NCBI RefSeq assembly: GCF_030489605.1
Contig: NZ_JAUKFY010000004.1
Location: 248,001-312,000 of the forward strand
DNA from: Brevibacillus laterosporus
Lineage (GTDB): Bacteria > Bacillota > Bacilli > Brevibacillales > Brevibacillaceae
Direction of reading: 5' to 3'
DNA: 64,000 bases
The first letter of the stretch is position 1, and the number at the start of each line of letters is the position of its first letter. Position numbers and translations under genes: made by a program. The notes beneath the pieces are model-generated. The model did not search any database. It was not told where the DNA came from and saw nothing but the letters and a program-made list of their open reading frames with translations. Positions 46,736-56,148 of this stretch are shown piece after piece.

Positions 46736-46764
46736 TAGACAAACGTTCCAATTGAGTATATGAT
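46736..46764 (+). promoter_or_regulatory. Candidate promoter of the second thiamine operon
   Basis: TAGACA (46736-46741) and TATGAT (46759-46764) are 17 bases apart, about 25 bases before the aptamer. Confidence 0.55.
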
Positions 46765-46789
46765 GGCAGTAACGATAACAACTGCAAAA

Positions 46790-46882
46790 CGCTTCGGGGA
46801 GCTGGAATTGGCCGGCTGAGAGTGTATTCCTTTAATACTGACCCATAACCTGATCTGGATAATGCCAGCGTAGGAAAGTAAG
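46790..46882 (+). ncRNA. TPP riboswitch (THI element), second
   Basis: Conserved segments are CGGGGAGCT, GGCTGAGAGTG, CTGACCCATAACCTGATCTG and GATAATGCCAGCGTAGGAAAG. It is the same aptamer class as the one near 27.3 kb, here on the plus strand before a transport operon. A terminator hairpin follows at 46904-46932. Confidence 0.93.
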
Positions 46883-46903
46883 CTTCTGATATCTTCTTAC
46901 ATG

Positions 46904-46932
46904 AACGCTTCCAAGACAGGTTGCGTTTTTTT
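46904..46932 (+). terminator. Riboswitch expression-platform terminator
   Basis: The stem AACGC/GCGTT with inner CC/GG is followed by TTTTTTT. AGCGT of the aptamer (about 46867) can pair with ACGCT of its 5' arm, so it could act as an antiterminator partner. It overlaps the first possible start codon of the next gene, which is therefore rejected. Confidence 0.75.
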
Positions 46933-46966
46933 GTTGTCTACCAAACAACATGGAGGTTTCGGGATT

Positions 46967-47995
46967 ATGAGAACTAGTAAACGCTTATCTGCTACTTTAC
47001 TTTCTGGGTTGCTCGTGTTCGCTCTGACAGCTTGCGGACAATCTGCTACACCAAATGCACCAAGTGACAAAAAGACACCTGAAGCAGCCCCTGCCAAAAC
47101 CCAAAGCAAAGTCGTCCTTGACTGGACACCTAATACGAATCACACCGGATTATATGTCGCTCTTGAAAAAGGCTACTACGCCGAGCAAGGACTGGATGTA
47201 GAGATCGTTCAGCCTGGCATGAACGGAGCTGATACCATGGTAGCCACCGGTGAAATTCCATTTGGAGTAAGCTATCAGGAGGGCGTCACGCAAGCCCGAA
47301 CTCAAAACGTCCCTATCGTATCGCTTGCCGCTGTCATTCAGCATAATACTTCTGGTTTTGCTTCACCGGTAAGCAAGAAGATTTTATCTCCCAAAGATTT
47401 TGAAGGAAAAACCTACGGAGGCTATGGGGCTCCAAGTGAAAAAGCTGTTCTACAATCTCTGATGAGCTTAGAAAACGCCGATATCAATAAGCTAAACATA
47501 ATTAATGTAGGCGAAGCAGATTACTTTACTGCTGTAAAACGCGATATTGACTTCGCTTGGATTTTTTATGCGTGGACAGGCATTGAGGCAGAGCTGCGAA
47601 ACGAGCCAATTAACATGATATACGTTAATAAATATTCGGATAAACTAGATTATTATACCCCTGTTCTCATTACGAATGAAAAAATGATTCAAGAGAAGCC
47701 AGAGATAGTTAAAGCCTTCATGGCAGCAACCTCCAAGGGATATCAATATGCTGCTAAGCATCCGGAAGAAGCGGCTAGCATCCTCCTTAAGCATGTTCCC
47801 GATTTGGATGAAAAATTGGTAAAGGCGAGCCAAAAATGGTTAAGTCCACGTTATCAGGATGATGCCCCGCGTTGGGGAGAACAGAAACGCGAAGTATGGC
47901 AAGGCTACTCCGACTGGATGGTGGAACATCACTTATTAGAAAAACCACTGGATGTAGACAAAGCATTTACCAATGACTTTTTACCAAAATCATAA
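46967..47995 (+). CDS. Thiamine-precursor-type ABC substrate-binding lipoprotein
   Basis: The ATG at 46967 follows GGAGGTTTC and gives 342 residues; the frame to 46901 overlaps the terminator. It has a lipoprotein signal ending LTACG. The NMT1/THI5-like part shows KVVLDWTPNTNHTGLYVALEKGYYAEQGLDVEIVQP, GVSYQEGVTQARTQNVPI and EAVL-type repeats. It likely binds HMP, thiamine or a related pyrimidine, as the TPP riboswitch suggests. It is the first gene of a four-gene transporter. Confidence 0.85.
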   Translation: MRTSKRLSATLLSGLLVFALTACGQSATPNAPSDKKTPEAAPAKTQSKVVLDWTPNTNHTGLYVALEKGYYAEQGLDVEIVQPGMNGADTMVATGEIPFGVSYQEGVTQARTQNVPIVSLAAVIQHNTSGFASPVSKKILSPKDFEGKTYGGYGAPSEKAVLQSLMSLENADINKLNIINVGEADYFTAVKRDIDFAWIFYAWTGIEAELRNEPINMIYVNKYSDKLDYYTPVLITNEKMIQEKPEIVKAFMAATSKGYQYAAKHPEEAASILLKHVPDLDEKLVKASQKWLSPRYQDDAPRWGEQKREVWQGYSDWMVEHHLLEKPLDVDKAFTNDFLPKS

Positions 47996-48027
47996 ACGCG
48001 GCATACCACATAGAGGAGCGATTACAG

Positions 48028-48324
48028 ATGGCAAACGCATTAGTTAGCATTCAAATAATCCCTACCACCCCTCAAGGTGAGGGAGTCATTCCCTTTGTAG
48101 ACAAAGCAATTGAAGTGATTTCGCAATCAGGAGTAAAATATTTCGTTAGCCCGTTAGAAACCACGATGGAAGGCGAGCTGGAAGAACTGCTTGCTATCGT
48201 AAAAAAGATGAATGATGTCATGGTTGAGGCCGGTTGCCCGTCCGTAATCTCCCAAATCAAAATTTATCACCGTGCTGATGGGTTGGCTTCTATGGATGCA
48301 TTGACGGAGAAATATCGTCCATGA
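48028..48324 (+). CDS. MTH1187/YkoF-family thiamine-binding protein
   Basis: The 98-residue protein has the pattern of the MTH1187 family: ALVSIQIIPTTPQGEGVIPFVDKAIEVI and ISQSGVKYFVSPLETTMEGELEELL. Known members (YkoF relatives) bind thiamine or HMP. It sits between the binding protein and the permease, and its stop overlaps the permease start. The ribosome site is AGAGGAG. Confidence 0.85.
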   Translation: MANALVSIQIIPTTPQGEGVIPFVDKAIEVISQSGVKYFVSPLETTMEGELEELLAIVKKMNDVMVEAGCPSVISQIKIYHRADGLASMDALTEKYRP

Positions 48325-49085
48325 ATAACAATCGTCGTCTATATCAAACAGGATGGCCGCCCGTACTCGCGGTCTTCCTGTTTCTCTTTATATGGCAGCT
48401 TGCGACTTTTATCTGGAAACCAGAGGCATGGTTTTTACCAAGTCCCCTTGTTATTTTCCAAGAAGGCTGGAATCAAGCGCCTCAGCTTACACAACACCTA
48501 TGGGCTACTTTACAGATCACCCTGCTGGGCTTTGCAATTGGGAGTACTACTGGTCTAATTCTTGCTTTTTTATTACATGTGACGCCGCCTATTAAAGCGG
48601 CCTTGTATCCATTACTCATCCTAAGTCAAAACATACCGACCATTATTTTAGCTCCTCTCTTGATGATCTGGTTTGGCTTTGGTTTATTGCCAAAAATGAT
48701 TTTAATTACGCTGGTCTGCTTCTTTCCCGTTACCCTATCTACAATGACGGGACTGGCGCAAACCGATCCGCAAATCAAACGATATATGCTAATGATTGGA
48801 GCAACTCGCCAACAAATTTTCTGGAAGCTAGAGTTACCTCACTCGCTTGCCTCCATGTTTTCCGGGCTAAAAATCTCGGCAACCTACAGTGTTATGGGTG
48901 CCGTCATTTCTGAATGGTTAGGGTCGCAAAAAGGGATAGGCGTCTACATGCTTATGGCAAAGGCTTCCTTTCGTGCTGATCGGGTTTTTGTGACCATGTT
49001 TCTCATTGTAATAGTCAGTTGCTTACTATTTGGCTTGATTCATCTTTTAGAACGCTGGGCGCTCCGATGGCAATCGAATAAGTGA
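48321..49085 (+). CDS. ABC transporter permease (ThiX-like)
   Basis: The 254-residue protein has about six membrane helices and the EAA loop YMLMIGATRQQIFWKLELPHSLASMFSGL. The start overlaps the upstream stop. It is the membrane part of the transporter served by the binding protein and by the ATPase next door. Confidence 0.85.
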   Translation: MNNNRRLYQTGWPPVLAVFLFLFIWQLATFIWKPEAWFLPSPLVIFQEGWNQAPQLTQHLWATLQITLLGFAIGSTTGLILAFLLHVTPPIKAALYPLLILSQNIPTIILAPLLMIWFGFGLLPKMILITLVCFFPVTLSTMTGLAQTDPQIKRYMLMIGATRQQIFWKLELPHSLASMFSGLKISATYSVMGAVISEWLGSQKGIGVYMLMAKASFRADRVFVTMFLIVIVSCLLFGLIHLLERWALRWQSNK

Positions 49086-49136
49086 GAGTAGAGAGCAGCT
49101 ACAATATAAGGTCAATAAAAAAGGGAGTGAGCAAGA

Positions 49137-49985
49137 GTGAGTAATGGCATTCACACATCTAATCGTATGAATTTGACTACAGAACGTAATCTAGCGTTTA
49201 CATCAACAACAACATCTGCGTCTTCTCTCCCTTCTGCACTTGTCGTTGAACAAGTCTCCCACTCCTTTTCAGAGTCGGGGGTTACTATAGATGTACTTCA
49301 GCAGATATCTTTAGAAGTAAAAAAGGGCGAGTTTGTCTCCTTAATCGGTCCGTCTGGTAGCGGAAAAAGCACGCTATTTCATATCATTGGCGGTCTTTTA
49401 TCACCCATGCACGGCAGCATTATTATGGAAGGCAAGCAGGTCACGGGCAAAACAGGTCATATTAGCTATATGCCGCAATCCTCTAGCTTACTTCCCTGGC
49501 GCACAATAGAGGAAAATGTCGGTTTAGCTTTAGAAATAGAGGGTATCCCCCGTAAAGAAACGCTACAGCTGGCTCGTGAATGGCTCCCGAGAGTTGGTTT
49601 AGGCGGATATGAAAAGGCGTATCCTCACATGCTCTCAGGTGGAATGCAGCAAAGAGTGGCTTTCTTGCGCGCCTTGTTAAGCAGGCAAGAACTAATCTGC
49701 TTGGATGAGCCCTTTGGGGCCTTGGATGCACTCAGCCGTACTGACATGCAGAATTGGTTGTTATCCATTTGGGAAAAGCATAAACGCTCCGTTCTTTTAA
49801 TCACACATAGCATTGATGAAGCTATCTTTTTATCGGATAAAATCTATGTGCTTACAGCAAAACCGGCTCGAATTGCTGCCACAATTTCTGTACCATTTGA
49901 ACGACCGCGTCAGGAAAAAATGCTGCTATCTTCAGAGTTTCTCCTTGTGAAGGAACAAATCGTAAAGCTGCTACGTCATTCATAG
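49137..49985 (+). CDS. ABC transporter ATP-binding protein (ThiZ-like)
   Basis: A GTG start (49137) after AAGGGAGTG. The 282-residue product has a Ser/Thr-rich N-terminal ~35 residues, then an ABC ATPase with GPSGSGKST (71-79), LSGGMQQRVAFLRAL and LDEPFGALDALSRTDMQ. It matches the nitrate/taurine/thiamine-precursor importer ATPases. It is the only such ATPase in the window and could also serve the ThiX/ThiY pair at 22-24 kb (inference). Confidence 0.87.
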   Translation: MSNGIHTSNRMNLTTERNLAFTSTTTSASSLPSALVVEQVSHSFSESGVTIDVLQQISLEVKKGEFVSLIGPSGSGKSTLFHIIGGLLSPMHGSIIMEGKQVTGKTGHISYMPQSSSLLPWRTIEENVGLALEIEGIPRKETLQLAREWLPRVGLGGYEKAYPHMLSGGMQQRVAFLRALLSRQELICLDEPFGALDALSRTDMQNWLLSIWEKHKRSVLLITHSIDEAIFLSDKIYVLTAKPARIAATISVPFERPRQEKMLLSSEFLLVKEQIVKLLRHS

Positions 49986-50004
49986 ACACAAGTAGCGTCA
50001 AAAT

Positions 50005-50054
50005 AAAACTCGGCTATATGAACGCACATCTGCGATAAGCCGAGTTTATTTTTT
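50005..50054 (+). terminator. Terminator shared by convergent genes
   Basis: The stem AAACTCGGCT/AGCCGAGTTT has an ATTTTTT run to the right. Confidence 0.75.
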
Positions 50055-50065
50055 GACAGGCCCCA

Positions 50066-50638
50066 TTAGTCTTTTTGTTTTCTCACCGGAATGAATCTTC
50101 CTTTTTCCTTCATCCATACTTCATATTTATATGCCTTTTGCAACGCTTCCTCCTCGGCTGTAATCCGCACGCTTAATACGATGGCCTGAGCAACTGTAAA
50201 GATTGCTGCTGTTTTCCAAGCGCCAAATGTTAGAGGGAGCATTCCTCCCTCGATTAATACGACCAGATAGTTTGGATGCCGGATGTAGCGATACGGGCCA
50301 TGTACAACTGGCTTTTTACCTTCTAATACAAAGATCCTCGTATTCCAAAAATAACCCAGGCTTCGCATGCTCCAGATTCTTAATAGCTGAGCGAGACAAA
50401 ATACGCAAAACGGCCAAAAATAAAACGGGATTGAAGCAGTGGATACATGAAGCAGTACCTCACCAATCAAACTGACAAAAAAAACAATATGTAAGCTTAT
50501 TATCCACTTGTAATGCCCGGCGGCTACCTCATACCCCCCTGCTTTCTTTATATAACGCGCATTTCTTCTTGCTATTACCAGCTCAATGCAGCGTTGGTAA
50601 ATCACGATCATTATCACCAGCAAAAAAATAGCTACCAT
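50066..50638 (-). CDS. Isoprenylcysteine carboxyl methyltransferase-family membrane protein
   Basis: The 190-residue protein has about five membrane helices and the ICMT marks GPYRYIRHPNYLVVLIEGGMLPL and RITAEEEAL. It overlaps the polyketide synthase by 7 bases. The pair is like BpsA-BpsB of Bacillus subtilis (YpbP-YpbQ), where BpsB methylates the alkylpyrone made by BpsA (established knowledge). Confidence 0.85.
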   Translation of the reverse strand: MVAIFLLVIMIVIYQRCIELVIARRNARYIKKAGGYEVAAGHYKWIISLHIVFFVSLIGEVLLHVSTASIPFYFWPFCVFCLAQLLRIWSMRSLGYFWNTRIFVLEGKKPVVHGPYRYIRHPNYLVVLIEGGMLPLTFGAWKTAAIFTVAQAIVLSVRITAEEEALQKAYKYEVWMKEKGRFIPVRKQKD

Positions 50639-51690
50639 TCCAGCAACACCTGCTCACAAGAAAACCCCGGCCCAAGAGCTAAAAGCAATCCTATTTCCCC
50701 TGGCTGATGTTCTTCCCTCAGCTCTCTTTCCAACACAAAGAGGACGGTACAAGATGACATATTTCCATGATCTCGCAATACCTCTTTGGCATGTCGCAAT
50801 CTATCCGATGGCAGTTGCAAAGCCTGCTCGTAGGCTAGCAGAACCTTACTTCCCCCTGGATGAGCAATTATGCGATCAACACGGCAATGATCCCTTCCTT
50901 CTCTTCTCAGGAAGCTCTCCATCTCTGGCTTAATTTTATCTTTTATAAGTGTCGGAATGTCTTTAGAGAAGACTACCCGCAAGCCTTCTTCCCTTACATC
51001 CCATCCCATAACATCAACCGTATCGCGCCAGGTAGTTGAATGTGTTGACAAGATAGCAGGTAAATGATCAGGTACTGCTTGTCTATCTCCATACAGCAAT
51101 ACAGCAGCGGCCCCATCAGCAAACAAGCTGGTAGCGATTAGATTACTTTTACTTCGATCTCCATGTACAAAGGTTAAGCCGCACAGTTCAACGCAACAGA
51201 CAAGCACACGTTCCGATGGGTGAGCCTTCGCAAACGCGAAACCTCTGGCTAATCCTGCTGCTCCTCCTGCACATCCCAGTCCCCATACAGGGGTTCTTTT
51301 TAAATTTGAGCGAAACGGTAAGCGATTGAATAGGAGAGCATCTAAGCTCGGGGCAGCGATCCCAGTGGAGCTGACCATAATCACATGATCGACCGCATCC
51401 GCTGCAATACCTGCCCTTTCCAGACACTGCTCAATTGCACGTGCGCTTAATTCTAGTGCCTGCTGCACGTATAATTGATTTTTTTCTGCCCAGTCATGAG
51501 GCTGTTCGAACCATTCTAGCGGAGTTGAAAAGCTTCTATTTTCAATTTCTGCTGATTCAAATACTTGTAACAGACGTTCGATATCAGAAAAATGCGGTTG
51601 AAAGAACCGACGCGAGAATTCCTTGCTCTCTTGCTTCGTAATAGTATAATGTGGATTTGCTGTGCCGATTGAGACAATTCGCGGCATCAT
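50632..51690 (-). CDS. Type III polyketide synthase (BpsA-like)
   Basis: The 352-residue chalcone-synthase-fold protein has the Cys-His-Asn triad: Cys140 in WGLGCAGGAAGLARGF, His277 in IAHPGGSKVL, Asn310 in HGNMSSCTVLFVL. Such enzymes extend acyl-CoA with malonyl-CoA and release pyrones; no carrier protein is needed. The start has AAGGAGAAG; two ATG codons adjoin (51690, 51687). The overlapping methyltransferase suggests a methylated pyrone product (inference). Confidence 0.88.
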   Translation of the reverse strand: MMPRIVSIGTANPHYTITKQESKEFSRRFFQPHFSDIERLLQVFESAEIENRSFSTPLEWFEQPHDWAEKNQLYVQQALELSARAIEQCLERAGIAADAVDHVIMVSSTGIAAPSLDALLFNRLPFRSNLKRTPVWGLGCAGGAAGLARGFAFAKAHPSERVLVCCVELCGLTFVHGDRSKSNLIATSLFADGAAAVLLYGDRQAVPDHLPAILSTHSTTWRDTVDVMGWDVREEGLRVVFSKDIPTLIKDKIKPEMESFLRREGRDHCRVDRIIAHPGGSKVLLAYEQALQLPSDRLRHAKEVLRDHGNMSSCTVLFVLERELREEHQPGEIGLLLALGPGFSCEQVLLEW

Positions 51691-51950
51691 TTCTTCTCCT
51701 TTCCGTTGTTTTCCTTTTATTTTTTCCCAAAGACTTTCCCTTATGTAAATAAAGTGGTAACATCAGGAAAAATAGGTCTAAACAATTCGTAATAGTAAGA
51801 ACCTTTAAGCAAAAGAGTAGGAATTATCAATAAAAACAGATTTTATTCACAAAACGGTAACATTATTAAAAAATTTAACACGTATGCTTTTTTCAATGTG
51901 TGATAAATTAATTGAATAAGAAAATCTATCGCAAGGAGTCTACCTACCTT

Positions 51951-53300
51951 ATGAAACAAAAGCAATTATCAAAGAAAGAAACAGTCACAATTGGATTAAT
52001 GCTGTTTGCTCTCTTTTTTGGAGCAGGCAATATGATATTTCCTCCTTTATTAGGACAAACCGCTGGGACAAGCGTATGGATAGCCATTTTAGGATTTATT
52101 TTAACCGGAGTAGGTCTTCCTATCCTAGCAGTTGCTGCCACTGCAACAACATCAGGTGATTTAAAGGTTATTGCAGGTCGAGTACATCCGCTATTCGGCA
52201 TTATTTTCCCTACTCTCATATATCTAGCTATTGGACCATTTTTCGGAATTCCACGAACAGCTAGCGTTGCCTATGAGATTGGTCTTAGTCCTTTGTTGTC
52301 AGACTCTTTAAAAGGAAGCAATCTGCCTTTGCTTGTCTATTCAATTGTCTATATGTCGATCACGTTCTGGTTATGTCTGAATCCTACCAAGTTGGTCGAT
52401 CGCATCGGAAAAGTCTTAACACCCACACTATTGCTAATTATCGCAATATTGTTTGTTCGGAGCATTTTTAAGCCATTAGGGGATTTTACAGTACCTTCAG
52501 AAGCCTATATGAACAATGCATTTTTTAAAGGCTTCCTCGAGGGATATCTAACTATGGATACGTTGGGTGCTTTAGTTTTCGGAATTGTCGTGATTTCTTC
52601 TATACAAAATCGAGGAATTACGGATCAAAAGAGCATTACCATGGCTACAGTGAAAGCAGGTTCCATTGCTGGAGTTGCTCTGGCCCTTGTATATATGTCT
52701 TTAGCCTATCTGGGGGCTGGGAGTTCTACTATAGTAGGCACCTCAACAAACGGCGGCCAAATTTTAACTGCTGTTGTCTCCTATTTGTTTGGTCAAGGAG
52801 GCGTTATATTACTTGGTACAGCTATTACCTTAGCATGCTTAACAACTTCAATTGGACTTATTACAGCGTGCGGTCAATTTTTCTCCAACCTTATTCCTGC
52901 CCTAAGCTATAAGGTTTCGATCAGCATTTTGACTGTATTTAGCTTAATTGTTGCTAACTTGGGTTTGAATCAAATCATTTCCTTCTCTGTACCTGTATTA
53001 GCCGGATTATATCCAATTGCAATCGTACTGATCCTTTTATCTTTGATTCACAAACAAATAAAAGGCTATAAAGAAGTTTATATATACAGTGTCGTGTTTG
53101 CTGGAATCATTAGTCTAGTGGATTGTTTGCATGCCTTTGGCTTTGCTATGGGTAAGATTACGGTATGGCTACAAATTCTTCCTTTATATTCAGTTGGTAT
53201 CGGATGGGTTGTTCCCGCCATCATTGGTGCGGTTATCGGTTTTATAGTAGGTTCATTGAAATCTCAGGATCGTGTGAATCCCTCTACTCAAACCGATTAA
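51951..53300 (+). CDS. brnQ: Branched-chain amino acid carrier BrnQ
   Basis: The ATG at 51951 follows GCAAGGAGT and gives 449 residues with about twelve helices. Marks are LFALFFGAGNMIFPPLLG, GIPRTASVAYEIG, LTLACLTTSIGLITACGQFFS. BrnQ takes up Leu, Ile and Val with a cation. A TTG start at 51912 is less likely. Confidence 0.9.
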   Translation: MKQKQLSKKETVTIGLMLFALFFGAGNMIFPPLLGQTAGTSVWIAILGFILTGVGLPILAVAATATTSGDLKVIAGRVHPLFGIIFPTLIYLAIGPFFGIPRTASVAYEIGLSPLLSDSLKGSNLPLLVYSIVYMSITFWLCLNPTKLVDRIGKVLTPTLLLIIAILFVRSIFKPLGDFTVPSEAYMNNAFFKGFLEGYLTMDTLGALVFGIVVISSIQNRGITDQKSITMATVKAGSIAGVALALVYMSLAYLGAGSSTIVGTSTNGGQILTAVVSYLFGQGGVILLGTAITLACLTTSIGLITACGQFFSNLIPALSYKVSISILTVFSLIVANLGLNQIISFSVPVLAGLYPIAIVLILLSLIHKQIKGYKEVYIYSVVFAGIISLVDCLHAFGFAMGKITVWLQILPLYSVGIGWVVPAIIGAVIGFIVGSLKSQDRVNPSTQTD

Positions 53301-53378
53301 TCTCATTTGTTTCTTCCAATTTGTCTTGTCGCGATCGTGACGGAACCAATCCGTCTTCGCTTCTCATATACTCAGTAA

Positions 53379-53416
53379 AAAAGACAGGGATAAGCTCACA
53401 GCTCCCTGTCTTTTCT
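53379..53416. terminator. Bidirectional terminator between convergent genes
   Basis: A 12-bp stem AAAAGACAGGGA/TCCCTGTCTTTT has T runs on both strands. Confidence 0.85.
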
Positions 53417-53417
53417 A

Positions 53418-55871
53418 TTATTTTGCCGGCATGATACGCTCAATAGCTTTACTGAAATCTTCCCATGTGAGTAAGCTTAAATCTTCTTTCGTCCAATCTG
53501 TTTTTTCTGCTGCTGCTAACCGCAGCGCCTGCTCCTGCATTGCTTCTTGAACCAAATTTTTAGCAAATCGCCCGTTTCCTTTAATTCTTCCCTGTTCGCT
53601 CCACGTTGTTAGCTGCTCCGCTAAGCGCTCTTGCGTATCATCCGTTACCTCATAGCTATTGTCCTGAATAAATTGTGTAATAATGGATAAAAGCTCCGAA
53701 GCTGTATAATCCGGGAATCGGAAATACTTTTTAAAACGTGAGGAAAGACCTGGATTGCTATCAATAAATTTTTGCATATCATAGGGGTAGCCTGCTAGGA
53801 CAACTACTAAATTTTCCCCATGCTTGCTTATCTCTTCAACCAACGCATTGATAGCCTCATGTCCATAGTCATTTTCACTAGTAGACATCAACGCATAGGC
53901 TTCATCAATAAATAAGACACCGCCTAAGGCCTCTTTAATTTTTCGCTTAGTCTTACTTGCTGTCTGCCCTACGTAGTTTGCCACAAGATCAGCGCGACCA
54001 ACTGTTACGAGATGTCCTCGCTTGAGATAGCCTACTTCTTGTAATATTTGTGCATATAATTGTGCAACCGTCGTTTTTCCTGTTCCCGGGTTGCCCGTAA
54101 ATACTGCATGCAATTCAACAGGAACAGCCGGCAATCCATTTTTTTGACGCGAACGCTGTATAGACACAAACGCTGCGACCTTGGTTAGTTCAGCTTTCAT
54201 TTCTACAAGCCCTATCATTTGTTCCAAGCGTTGCTTTGCCGAAAGAGTGTTGTTTTGTACCTCTTTACTCGATGAATTGGCTTCTACATCTGCTGGTGTA
54301 AGAATTGTAAAATCTGGTATTTTCATTGCTTCTGTATCGCCTACATGACTTCCTTTAGCAAAGATAGCATCTAAAATAATATTTTTGGCAGTTCGAGCAT
54401 TCCCAAAGGTTTCATCAACCCTCTCTCGTTCTATGCGCTGCTGAATCGATATCTTTGTATCAGGACGAAGAATAAAATCATTACGCTCCGCCACTTGCTC
54501 AGCTACTTCTAATAGCTCTTCTGTCGTAAAGTCAGGCAGTGTAAAGTGATTGCTTTCCGGGAAACGACTGCGTAAACCTGGGTTTGCCCGCAGGAAGTTT
54601 CGCATCTCTTCTGGATACCCTGCTAAAATTAACACGAACTTGCCGCTATATTCACCGCTTGTCATTGCAGAAACAAGGGTATCAATCACAACCTGCCCAT
54701 AATCACTATCGCTGGACTCCGCCCGTTTCAAGCTGTAGGCTTCATCAATAAACAAAACACCGCCTACCGCTTTCTTAATCACTTCCATCGTTCTTTGCTC
54801 TGATTGGCCTACATAGGCTCCCACTAGCTGAGAGCGATCGACTTCTATCACTTCCGCTCGTTCTAACAAGCCTAATTCATGATAAAGTGTGGCTAAAAGG
54901 CGAGCTAATGTCGTTTTCCCCGTACCGGGATTCCCCATTAATACAGCGTGCAATTCTAATGGATCGGCCAACTCCCAGCCCTTTTCCGTACGAATACGCT
55001 GGTACTGTAAAAATTGGGCGAGTTGCTTTACCCTTTTTTTCATGTCGGCTAAACCAATTAATTGATCAATTTGTTCCATTGCCGGAATGTGATCCTGTAA
55101 GTCTTCTTCTGCTTGTGTAGGAGTTAGTTGTTCGCGAATAGATTGCTCAATCTCCTGCAAATTTTTATTAGCTTGCTGGAGCCGAGCCAACAATTCGGAA
55201 GAGTAAAATAATCCTTGTACCGAGTCGGCATACTTCTGCGCCTCCTTATGTAACAAGATTAATGCTTCCTCTAGCTCCAAGGTACCCTCGCGCAGAGACT
55301 TATATTTTTGCTGAAGGAGGGTATTCGCCGAAAGCTGAGCGGCTTGTGTTCCTGCTTGTAGCATATCCTCCCAATTGACCAAATCGTCAAGGCGCTCTTG
55401 AATCTGCGAAACGAATTGAGCTGTTACTTTTTTCCGCGTAGCTGCATTGTCAGTTTCACGAATAGCAGGAAATTGAGCTGTTTCTTTTAAGGATTGCAAT
55501 AAAGAATGCAGATACATTTCTGCTTGCAAAGAAGCGGCTTGCTGGTGATCTGGGTCCAATTTTCTCGCTTTTTTTAACCATTCCTCCACCAGAGAAATTT
55601 GCTGGGTCTTCCTCCAACGTATCTGTGCAAGGATAGTAAGGACTGTTGCTTCCGCTTGATCAAGCTCAGCCAGTTTTACTTCGACCATCTGTTTATGCTC
55701 TGGCTGTTCGTTGGAATCCTGTGTAAGAATATGTAGGAGTTTCTCACGTTTTTCATCTATATATTGCAAGGCCTGAATCGCCTCTACTTCTGTTACATGC
55801 AACGAATTTCCATTTGGTTTTTGCCATTCTTTGATTTTATCTATCAATGTTTGCTCTTCTCTTCTATTCAT
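53418..55871 (-). CDS. Tandem AAA+ ATPase (CbxX/SpoVK/EccA-like)
   Basis: The 817-residue protein has a helical N-terminal region (1-250, TPR-like patterns) and two AAA+ modules of the CbxX/CfxQ type. The first has GNPGTGKTT (313-321) and GGVLFIDEAYSL; the second has GNPGTGKTT (593-601) and GGVLFIDEAYAL. This is the family of SpoVK and of the ESX protein EccA, though EccA has one module. Both modules keep Walker A, Walker B and NPGLRSRF/NPGLSSRF arginine fingers. It stands about 9 kb from the type VII locus, so a link is possible but unproven. The start has GGAGGAC. Confidence 0.85.
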   Translation of the reverse strand: MNRREEQTLIDKIKEWQKPNGNSLHVTEVEAIQALQYIDEKREKLLHILTQDSNEQPEHKQMVEVKLAELDQAEATVLTILAQIRWRKTQQISLVEEWLKKARKLDPDHQQAASLQAEMYLHSLLQSLKETAQFPAIRETDNAATRKKVTAQFVSQIQERLDDLVNWEDMLQAGTQAAQLSANTLLQQKYKSLREGTLELEEALILLHKEAQKYADSVQGLFYSSELLARLQQANKNLQEIEQSIREQLTPTQAEEDLQDHIPAMEQIDQLIGLADMKKRVKQLAQFLQYQRIRTEKGWELADPLELHAVLMGNPGTGKTTLARLLATLYHELGLLERAEVIEVDRSQLVGAYVGQSEQRTMEVIKKAVGGVLFIDEAYSLKRAESSDSDYGQVVIDTLVSAMTSGEYSGKFVLILAGYPEEMRNFLRANPGLRSRFPESNHFTLPDFTTEELLEVAEQVAERNDFILRPDTKISIQQRIERERVDETFGNARTAKNIILDAIFAKGSHVGDTEAMKIPDFTILTPADVEANSSSKEVQNNTLSAKQRLEQMIGLVEMKAELTKVAAFVSIQRSRQKNGLPAVPVELHAVFTGNPGTGKTTVAQLYAQILQEVGYLKRGHLVTVGRADLVANYVGQTASKTKRKIKEALGGVLFIDEAYALMSTSENDYGHEAINALVEEISKHGENLVVVLAGYPYDMQKFIDSNPGLSSRFKKYFRFPDYTASELLSIITQFIQDNSYEVTDDTQERLAEQLTTWSEQGRIKGNGRFAKNLVQEAMQEQALRLAAAEKTDWTKEDLSLLTWEDFSKAIERIMPAK

Positions 55872-56017
55872 TGTTATTTTGTCCTCCGTTATCTGCTCCC
55901 TTTCCTTGTTGTATCACTTTTTTAACTAAAAAGAAAGGGGATAACCCGATCAGCTCATTATATCTAAGGATTTTGCTTCCATCTATTTTAAAAATGGATT
56001 CCTTCCTCACAGCAAAA

Positions 56018-56046
56018 AACCCGGCTCATCCTTTTGTTCCGGGTCT
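56018..56046 (-). terminator. Terminator after the 67-residue hypothetical gene
   Basis: The stem ACCCGG/CCGGGT is followed on the minus strand by TTTTTTG. Confidence 0.7.
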
Positions 56047-56148
56047 TTTTGCGATACAAAACATAACTTGCTCTGCAAGAAGCAAACAATCGCTATATAG
56101 CTCCTGCTACTGCTTGGCTGTCCCTACTTCGAAATGTCGCATTACGTA

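Noticed and set aside
46901-46966. Earlier start for the second substrate-binding protein
   Set aside because: It overlaps the riboswitch terminator; GGAGG fits the later ATG.
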